This document shows positions 55,385 through 64,000 of a stretch of DNA of 64,000 bases, piece by piece (position 1 is the stretch's first letter; each line of letters opens with the position of its first letter). The notes beneath the pieces are model-generated. The model was not told the origin of the DNA. It searched no databases and saw only the letters and a program-made list of their open reading frames with translations. Source of the stretch: Escallonia rubra (Eukaryota; Streptophyta; Magnoliopsida; Escalloniales; Escalloniaceae); assembly GCA_033065855.1 (NCBI GenBank), contig JAVXUO010002622.1, positions 1 through 64,000 of the forward strand, in the 5' to 3' direction. A program made the translations under genes and the position numbers.

Positions 55385-57809
55385 TCATCCACTTAACAAG
55401 TTGGCGAGAGCTTGTATTAACGATCTTGGTTCAAAAATAATTCCAACTTTGGGATCATGCAATGACTCAACAGTGATCTGCAAAATTTTGAAAAGGTCAA
55501 GAAACCACAGTTTGCACAAGAGAAATCTGCATTACGGCAATATTTGACAACTTTAATGAAGCATAAAATCTTAAAAAAGAGAGTGGTTGTACTTAGTTAT
55601 TCGGCCACAAACATATAAACGGAAGTAAATCGACATGGCTTGGCAGTTGGCACAATGGTAAAGAAAGCCCTTCTGACAAGCGCAAGAACAAGTTGCAGTT
55701 AATAGGCTACAACTTTGGCAGACAATGAGTTTGTAGCAGATCTCTCAGCACCCAGCATTTGTGGAACCAGCATTGGCTAACGGCCTTTGATTCAATAGCA
55801 AGTAATATTATGAATAGGTGGTATCCATTATTTGGGTTAGCCAAAATGCGATCAGAGGGAGAATCATTTATGGGCTATAGATTAGAATTAGATTAGCTGA
55901 CGCCTCTGATCTTTTGGAGGCATAGGCATTTAATTCAAGACCTCAATGATTAGCCTAATAGCGTAGACCTGGAAGCTAGTTGGATTGGAGAACACCAAAG
56001 AGGAGGCACATAATTTGGCGTCAGGGGAGTTCTAATCCTTCAACCACTAATAGTAATTTTGATCCCTGTGTGTTTACTTGAAGTTAAGGAAGGTGGCTAC
56101 ATACGTGCATCGTCATTGGCATTGGCCTTTAACTTTGCTATCCAGTACAAAAGGATACCTCGCTAGTCCATTATGCGTCCTGTGCCTTTGTATGAACTAT
56201 AATGCACTGTTATAGTGCCGCACAATCTTCTGGCTCTTAAGGTACACAGTCCATGCACGGTCGTTGAAGACAATGTCAATCAATCACATCCATATGTAAT
56301 TGAACTACTGAAGCTAAAGGAGTAAGATTACTGTATTCCCACTTATCAACAGCAATAAAGACAAGGAAAAGGAAAAGAAGAAAAAAGCAGAGCCCCTCAA
56401 CTAAAGAAACGATCATCCCACTGTCTTTGTTTATGTGTATGTTTAAAGTTTCAAAAACAATAAATAATTGTAAAACTTAGCCTAGAATTACTTGTCCATT
56501 TGGCAACTAGCACTCAAATAAGTTAGCAAAAGGCAACATACCACACGAATGATTCCTTGGGCAGCCAAGCATTCAATGTCTACAGGAACTTGACCATCCT
56601 TGGGCACCAAAAGGGTATTAACGTATTGACTCGGCTGTAGAAGAAACATAACAAACACATAAGACGTGTCAAATATCTATGTGCGTCCTCAAAGAAGCTA
56701 GCAGACATGTATTAGTACAAAAAAAAAAAAAAACAACAACAACAAAGCAGTCATTTTGATAGAAAAAGGAAATAATATGCAAGAGACAATTTCCGTCTTT
56801 TGGGTTAAAGAAAGCATCATTACAAAAATATAGAATTCCATATACGACTCTCTATCAGAATGTGTGTATAGCATTTGGAGAGAGAGGGAGAGAGAGGCAG
56901 GGAGATGCAAACGAGCTTGCACAGGATCTTTTTCTCTCTTTGGGGAGGGGGCGGGGTGGAGGAGGGGGCGAGGGGAATGGAAAAGATGAGAGGGTTTAAT
57001 CTGTAGCCTAGTGCTGGATAGTTAGAGTCCCGAGCTATCACCTAGCCCTCTGTTGGCACTTTATCAGCCAGTTCAATCTCGAGTTCCATACTCAAGAAGC
57101 TGAAGTACAGGTCTGCTAGAAGGAACAAGCAAGCCTCCTGATGAGACTGTGATATTTGTCCCCCTTGAAATCAAATAAAGTCATAATAGCACAAAATTTT
57201 TTGCAAAAGATTCTAGTAAAATTAACTATTTGAAAAAACAGTCCGGAATCAGAATTTGCAAGTGACATCATAGTTACCAAAATAAGAATCATGTTTAGTG
57301 AAAGCCAATCAAAGGTCTAAATATGTCTGCCTTCTCTTTCTTATTTTCCAATTTTCACACCAACAAGGATGTTTATGTTAGTAAAGGTGAACGAAGCTCG
57401 AGACATCAATATCCTACAAGGTGAGCCCTAAGTGTACTTTTTAAGTTGAGGGTGAACTGAAAATGAAAAGGAAACATGGGATGGGCTGAGTTTATGCAGG
57501 CTAGAAACTCGGTGTTAATTAATTGTCCAAAGTATTTATTAGTCTTTTGGTCCATAGGATACCAATTGGACCCATGCTACACCATCAGGAGCAGCCCTCC
57601 CCCTAGTTCAGCTGGTAAAGTCTGTTGGCACCGTACAAAGTGACCTAGGATCGATTCATGCCTACACCATCTGTTGGGGGGTTAAGGAAGTCATAAACTG
57701 GTTAGTGTTCATATAGGAGTGAACAATGTTAAGCAGTATGCAGATTGTTTCAGTATATGGAGCAGGAATATGGATGCTCATTAAAACTAAGCTACTCCTC
57801 AATTCGAGA

Positions 57810-57846
<37 letters not shown>

Positions 57847-60800
57847 TTGATAGGATACATCTGTAATATGTTCCAGTTCTCAGTACAGCTCTAGGAAACA
57901 TCCACAGACATTGAACAAGCATATCATATAAAAACAAATTTTAGGGATGTAGTAAGATATTGTTTTCTAGATCACCAATTTCAGTGTGATGGAAAAAGGT
58001 CTACCATGTCCCAAAACATGCATATCAAAGCATAAACCACTTGTATTGCCATCTTTTGGTAACTGTGGGTAAAAGGAATTGATAACCCCACTCCAGTATT
58101 TGATGCTTAAACTACACCGTTGTCACTAAAGATATTTATGCAACACTCTTCTAATACTTTTCTGACGCTCTTTTGAACTTTAGTAATAAAAGTGAAGCGT
58201 ATGCATCAAAAAGTGGAGTGCGGTTATCAATCCCTCCAGAAAATAAGAAGTCATTGCTATCAGGTAAAGAAAGCATTAGAAAGAATTTCTAAGTAAGAAA
58301 AAGTTAGTAAGGTACTGGAAATAAAACAGGAAAACTTCAATGGATCAAATAAATCAGAGCAATAGAAGTTCTAACACATCGTATCTTATCAAGTTTTAAA
58401 AATTAAGCAATGTAGCGATAGTCGATTATCTAATTCTTTCTACATGCTAGTCTCATTAGTAATACTTGACATATAAACTCTTTGACAGTGTTCATCTGTT
58501 CACTTACAGGGTTCTGAAGACAATTATGAAGATCCCCATATGTCCTATTCAGAGCATCTGAAATGGCAGTTACGAAACAAGAAGCAGAGAAGCCACTAGT
58601 TTCTCGATCATGTGTACTATTCAACAGAAGTACCTGTTATCATAGAGTAACAGATCATACGAGAAAACAAAGGTGGTATAACATCTTTAAAGCAGAAAAG
58701 AGAATAGAAAGTGAAAATGGCTCGATACAAAATGATACATATTGCATAGGCTAATGAATAATTACCTTAGGACATGACCTTGAAGATATAATCTCACCAA
58801 CTCCACGTAAAACCTAGAAATGGGCCATTATAAACAGAATAAGTGATTGCTTATGTTTCTGTTGACAAACAGCTGGCTATAGTATGTCAATGCCAGCAAT
58901 GAAAATGAAACGTGACAGCTAAAGGGATAGTTGAAGGGTGGGGTATTCATGGTAATTTCATTCCATTCACATCTTATAGTTGTATATGATAAGAATCTGC
59001 ACTGCTTAGTGGGTTCAGCCCAGAATATGAACGCAGCTAACTTTGCGCATTGAGAAGCTTACAAACAGGTTGGTACTGGCAGAAGTAAGCGTGAGCAACA
59101 ATATATATTAATAACATATCTTATCCCACAAGATAAACTTGATTCAAACATCAACATACAAAAATCAAGCATCGCTATGTCAATAACCTGAGGGAAGATG
59201 TAGACGGATAAAGCATGCTACAAGCTCATCGGCCAGGCAACGAAAAAAGAGCTGCTAAAACCATTAAACGAGAGGGAGCTTCAATGTTGTTGCAATGGCT
59301 AATCATGAACAAGGGGGAAAATGAGAAGGAATGTTGGCCTAAGTTTTCAGGAGGCAGAAAATTGGAGATGTTCATGTGTGTTCAACTGCTTGAACAATGC
59401 AAACTATCTCAGGTGATACTCTTTTGTCTCTTCCTCGATCGGTGTCATCGCCACCTTGTAATCACCCTTGATCCTTATTCTATCTTTTATTGTGTGGCTG
59501 CTCATCCACGTAACCACACGACTTCCAATAACACTCATCTTCAATGCTTCCAAGTTGTCTATCCATGCAGCATTGCTGGCCTCAACATGTACTACTAATT
59601 TTTTCCTTCAGCTCGGAGCAGAATATTGCGACCACCCAGCGCACCACATCTCCACTTTAGCCAAGTTGCTCTTAATCTATTGTCTTGTCATTCATGGATT
59701 GTTGAAGCAACTGAACACGAACATTGATTTACTTCATTGATAAAACTATATCATGCTTCTACAACTACCACATGGCGATAATAAGCACGACTTGATAAAG
59801 TTAACAAGGGAAAATACCAACAACAGTAAAGGGACAGACAAAAGAGTATCATAGGCAAGTGAGAATGAGAACAAAAAGCTTCAGAACAGGAACTAAGTTC
59901 ATTGCTGACTATCATGTACAGGTAAAGACAACTGCTTAGCTATTTAACGTGGCTGCTCTGCTACTCAAGTTTACAATCTCAAGCTTGACAACCACAATTC
60001 TTACTATTCCAACAAGCATTACCACAAAATATTACCCCCTTGAAAAAACATAAAATCAACCTAAACATAATACCGTTTTAATATAAACTTCATTCAAGAT
60101 ATTACCAGAGAGGGGCAGATGGAAGTAAAGAGGGATCCCATAGCATATATAATGCAGTCCACACTTCTCAACTGCTCCAGGACAGTAGGGTTTGCAGTGG
60201 GGAAGAGCTGTTCAATATAAAGCATTAGAAAATACAACAGCAGCAGAAAGGAATCACGGACTGATTGGCACATCGCAAAGGTCGTTTTCTCGTAAGAGAA
60301 GAAAGCATTGGTCATAATGACATTCAAATAGAAGCATGAAGATGCAGAACAATCCCTAACGATTAACTTATATAGTCAATACTTCGATAACTGAAAGGTT
60401 AGAGATATTAGAAGCTTTAAGACACCACTCAATAGAAAAAAGGACACCGGCAATGTTCGGAATATGGGGAAAGGAAATGATGATCCATCATATATTATGC
60501 AAATCATAGAAGTCATGGTACTTAGAGTTGAAGAAGTTGCTCCATGCTTTGGATGTGTCTACCACAAAAAAAATGCCCTTTTATGCAATCGAAAGTCTAT
60601 AACCGCAATGACAATTCGAGCACAGAGAAAATTTTGGTGAGTCTAAAGTCATTTTTATTTTTATTTTTTGGTTTTCCTTTCCCAGTTTAGACAAGCAGGA
60701 GATAGAGTTTCCATTATGCAAGAATAAGGATTAAGGACACATGAAAGGAAGTACATAAAGGACAGTGAAGTGCATCACGAAAACATCATTTTTTACCCTC

Positions 60801-63800
60801 TATGTGATCAAACCAAGAAAAACCTCATGCATTATTCACCTCGTGCAATAAGCTGTTGTCCTCACTGGACATGTAAAACACCCGCTTTATTCTTGAAGGT
60901 AGTGCTGGTATTGAAGTGCTTCCCTGTACATGTAATCAATCAATGCACAGAGTAAGTATAGAGGAAGAACTAGACAGGCAAAATATTCAGCCATGTGGGA
61001 AGACTAAAATTCACTAATGAGCATGTAGAGTGCAAACTATTTTAGAAATTGGGGAGAAATGCAATCCATCTTCAGTGCACATTTAAGGTGGGCAAAGGTG
61101 GATAGAATTTTCTATCTTTTTGAAATTAAACGGCTGGAACAAAATGCTGTATAATTTCTCGAGATTCAATTAAGAAAGTGCTTAAAAAAATATATAAGAC
61201 CAACTACTTACTTAAGGCTGTTACTTATGGAATTACATTAAAGACTTATATGATCTTCATATTCATAATAACAGAAAAGGCCAACGTCGTCCATTCAAAG
61301 CACCAGCTCATATTTAACAATTCAGAGTTGGGAACTAATGAGGTATGACGTGGAGTTTCCTGCTAATTCATGATACCTAGCAGCTCTGACAATAACCTTT
61401 ATGTACCAAGTGTAATGTTCCCATATGGTGGTGCTCAGGGATTGCCTTCCATCCCTCAGGCCCCTCGGCAACATCACAAGCTTGCTCAGATAGTAGAACT
61501 ATTTCCTGAACTGACTTCCCATCCATACTTTTTTTGATAGGTAAACTAGGATAGAAAGATAAAATGGTAAATGAGGGTGGGGAGGAAAAAGCTATGTATA
61601 CGATGTATACATGAAGAAAATTGAAAATTTGTCTTTCTATCCGTACACCCAGCATGACCAATGAAGTATGGGCAGACAGACAAGATAAGATCTTCCTTCT
61701 AGTTCCTCTTATATAAATGATATTGATTCTAATAGCAATAGTTTTGCTTACTAGATAAAGAAAGGTTCAAATTAAAGCAACACATGTTCTTTCTCCACCT
61801 CCAAAGCTCCTTGGTCACGTTTTTTCTAAGTACCCAAGAATGTCAGTCTCAAGCTTGAAACCAAGAATTTTGCATGGAAATTATGACATTAAAGAAGCAT
61901 CAGATGTGTCAAGAGTGTCCGGGAAATGTGGAGTAAGGAACATTTCCAACGCGCCCCACTATCTTTTTGGAGTTGCCTGTGCTAGCGCACCACTAAACCT
62001 ATACATATGCATCATGCAATCATGACATATGCATCATGCAATCATGACAAGTTTACTTATCCATCGAATAGCTATATTTCTTCCTTTCAAATCAAATCAA
62101 AGGGTTTAACGAGTTTGCAGTAAAGGCATAAAAAAATTGAGACGAAAGACACCATAAACAGGACCAATCATGAACTTACTGAGCACTAAAACATTTAAAG
62201 TGTACCTTATCTATTCGTTCGATGCATCCATTGGTTGGATGAGATATTGAATTCTGACCACGTATAATAGTTCCATCCTAAATGTAAAATACATATAAGG
62301 GAAAAAAGTAAGTGTAATGGTAAATTTCCTTATAGTCATAGTTGTTGTCATGTAAATCACACATAGGTTATGATGAACAAGATAACAATGATGCACATGT
62401 AAAAATAAGTAGTCTTCGAACTATCATTTTTTTTTTTCTTTTTTCCCTTAATTGTTTTAATATAATTTGTCAATAGTCTAGCTTATGATGAGCAAGATAA
62501 CAATGTATGTAGATTTAACATAATTTTCCCTAGAACTATTAGTATATATACATAGAAGCTTAATACAAGTAAAAGTAGAAAGCAATCATGTAGCCGACGT
62601 CAACTAGATTGAGACAGAGCCTTAGCTGAGTGGAGAATTCTAGTAGTTCATATCTAGACGTACTTAGTTTTGACTGCTAAATGAAACCAAAGAGAGAGGT
62701 TGTCGATGGGGACATAGGCCACTTCCATAGAAGCTTAACACAAGCAAAAGAAACAAAGCTATCATGTAGCCCACCTCAACTAGCTCAGGACAGAGCCTTA
62801 GCTGAGTGGAGTTTGTTCCTAGTAGTTCATAGCTAGACGTATGTAGGTCGGACTACTAACGGAAACCAAAATAAAAAGGTGTAGAATGCAGACGATTGTA
62901 AAAGAATGCTGTTTTTTCAAACATGAATAGAACGATTCTCAATCAACAGGTGCGATGTAATCCGAAAATAAGAGAGGACAGGACAAAAGATGCTCGAGCT
63001 CTGCACATGGTGGCTTCTGAAGTTAAGAACTAGTTCGTACTCTAAATAAGTTAGCTTAGGCATTCAAACTTTCTCCTTGAGAAATTTTAGTCACAAGGCT
63101 TTCTTCAAGGCATGTAACTGTTCTGTTGTTCATCAGCAGTAGACATGCTACAAGTAATGCATTACCAGATCCCAGTGGTCTTGACAGAACTGAAAGTAAC
63201 AAAATGAGGAACCCTGCAAAGTTTTCATGTCATCGCAATATTATGGCAAATCTTTCATGCTGTTAATATTTCTACAAACTTATTTCAAAGTTGCACCATG
63301 TTAAACGGACAACAGTTATCATTGTTGTTAGACTACATATGTCTTGCATTAGGCTCTCAGGTATTTCCTTCCATTTTTAATCTGGATCAAATATAACGCA
63401 CCCCATTTCTGTCTATTTAGGCTCTCTCATGTTTTGCTCTTGATGAGCTGAAGTTTGCTACCAAGTCCAGTTACAAGATACAACCAGCATTGATGTTTGC
63501 TGAACCTGATTGAAGAAAATCATGCCACATGCACCATTGCAGTAATTTAGTGGTACTAGGAACAAATTACTCTTTCAATGAATAAATCACATAACAGAAC
63601 AACTAATGATGTCAGCTATCAACATGTAACACTTAATGGATGATGCTGAAGGTTGTATTGGTAGAGATGTAACATTTTGAATTCTACGAATCAACAAACG
63701 ATCACAGAATATAAGCTTGCACCTTCAAAAAGTTTGAGGTGATCATCTTACCCATAATTCACAACCCAACGTAAGCCTGTCATTGGTTGAAATTACAGGG

Positions 63801-63908
63801 AGGACCAAACTTTCTGTAGGAATATCAGAAACCCGCGAAAACAAAAATATTGCAGCATCTAATGACTCGAAGAATATGCGTGCTCCAGCAAAGAAAAAGT
63901 TCCCAATG
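55385..63908 (-). CDS. CofD/UPF0052-family protein (MEE18-like), last eight exons
   Basis: Eight exons splice cleanly (GT..AG, all phase 0 after the first): 63752-63908, 62206-62277, 60840-60923, 60106-60207, 58766-58813, 58508-58633, 56542-56634 and 55385-55477 (TGA 55385-55387). They give the C-terminal 257 residues. Blocks in order: SIGNFFFAGARIFFESLDAA, VISTNDRLTLGCELW, DGTIIRGQNSISHPTNG, ALPSRIKRVFYMSSEDNSLL, LFPTANPTVLEQLRSVDCII then YAMGSLFTSICPSL, VLRGVGEIISSRSCPK, VLLLNSTHDRETSGFSASC, YVNTLLVPKDGQVPVDIECL, and ITVESLHDPKVGIIFEPRSL. These fit the plant CofD-like (2-phospho-L-lactate-transferase/YvcK-related) family that includes, as I recall, Arabidopsis MEE18. The exact substrate in plants is not established. 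The start and nucleotide-binding N-terminus lie right of the window. The frame is intact throughout, so the gene is probably functional. Introns are 192-1873 bp (the one between 58633 and 58766 is only 132 bp). Confidence 0.88.
57594..57690 (+). mobile_element. tRNA-type SINE fragment in a CofD-like intron
   Basis: A box TAGTTCAGCTGGTAAAG (57604-57620) and B box GGATCGATTC (57648-57657) have pol III spacing. No tail or target duplication is clear. It lies in the intron between exons 58508-58633 and 56542-56634. Confidence 0.55.
57811..57844. repeat. (TA)n microsatellite
   Basis: About 17 TA units, intronic. Open frames across it are artefacts. Confidence 0.9.
60924..62205. other. CofD-like intron with an unexplained coding-like patch
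   Basis: Minus-strand 61377-61525 reads MDGKSVQEIVLLSEQACDVA then EGPEGWKAIPEHHHMGTLHL, unlike the surrounding AT-rich intron and with no splice fit to the gene. It may be an inserted fragment. Direct repeat 'CATATGCATCATGCAATCATGA' at 62004-62045. Confidence 0.35.
62551..62890. repeat. 175-bp tandem duplication in a CofD-like intron
   Basis: Two diverged copies starting CATAGAAGCTTA at 62551 and 62726 share 'CAGAGCCTTAGCTGAGTGGA' and 'TAGTAGTTCATA.CTAGACGTA'. The TTAGCTGAGTGG motif resembles a pol III A box, so the unit may derive from a SINE. Confidence 0.7.
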
Positions 63909-64000
63909 CTGCAATTGTAGTGGTAGTCAGTTAATAGCTTGCTTTACATCTATTCCGACTTTCTCCTAACAAATCTTGTATAGAAAGAACAAAAACAAGA

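Noticed and set aside
59215-59740. Plus-strand open frames of 127 and 90 codons
   Set aside because: They lie in an intron of the minus-strand CofD-like gene and show no domain.

Overview
The window is nuclear DNA of a flowering plant, most likely a woody eudicot. Genes have GT-AG introns, TATA-type promoters and AT-rich spacers, there is a nuclear gene for a plastid ribosomal protein, and plant-type LTR, hAT, Harbinger, MULE, Helitron, TRIM and SINE elements are present. I could not fix the species.

Left part (1-21 kb): after the last exon of plastid ribosomal protein L34 (431-684) comes a tandem cluster of papain-type (C1A) cysteine proteases of the SAG12/SAG39 senescence class. Copies 1 (3381-4578, -), 3 (11197-12311, -), 4 (15735-16873, +) and 5 (19001-20112, +) look intact. 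All have two exons with the intron at the same place, inside the Gly codon just before the catalytic Cys. Copy 2 (7910-9028, -) is a pseudogene. Between them lie a 630-bp foldback palindrome, a hAT-type non-autonomous element with an 8-bp target duplication, and an F-box/LRR pseudogene. Copies 3 and 5 are near-identical, including the intron, and lie in opposite orientation.

Middle (21-39 kb): a Ty3/gypsy chromovirus (21577-38102, target duplication AATTC) is split inside its RNase H by a very young SIRE-type Ty1/copia element on the minus strand (25109-35661, target duplication ATATA). The copia element has near-identical LTRs, an intact pol and an extra env-position ORF. To the left of this nest is an orphan copy of the protease upstream element (20890-20913). 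To its right is an orphan, same-strand 3' end of a protease exon 2 (38645-38818). A sixth protease copy was therefore probably destroyed here.

Right-middle (40-55 kb): a repeat graveyard. It holds a copia pol relic, a Helitron helicase plus RPA-like relic interrupted by a TRIM, a Harbinger-like element, a SINE with a 16-bp target duplication, a CACTA terminus, a PRP17/CDC40 fragment, a GC-rich block of minisatellites (24-, 36- and about 130-170-bp units), and a Pack-MULE-like element with 310-bp palindrome-studded TIRs in a (TA)n tract. A last protease exon-1 fragment is at 53765-54090 (-).

Right end (55-64 kb): the last eight exons of a CofD/UPF0052-family gene (MEE18-like) run on the minus strand from 63908 to 55385, with 5' exons beyond the window. 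Its introns hold a tRNA-type SINE and a 175-bp tandem duplication.

The proteases would act as secreted or vacuolar proenzymes. No metabolic operon-like grouping is expected or seen. The main biology is tandem duplication, gene conversion and pseudogenisation of a protease family under heavy transposon load.
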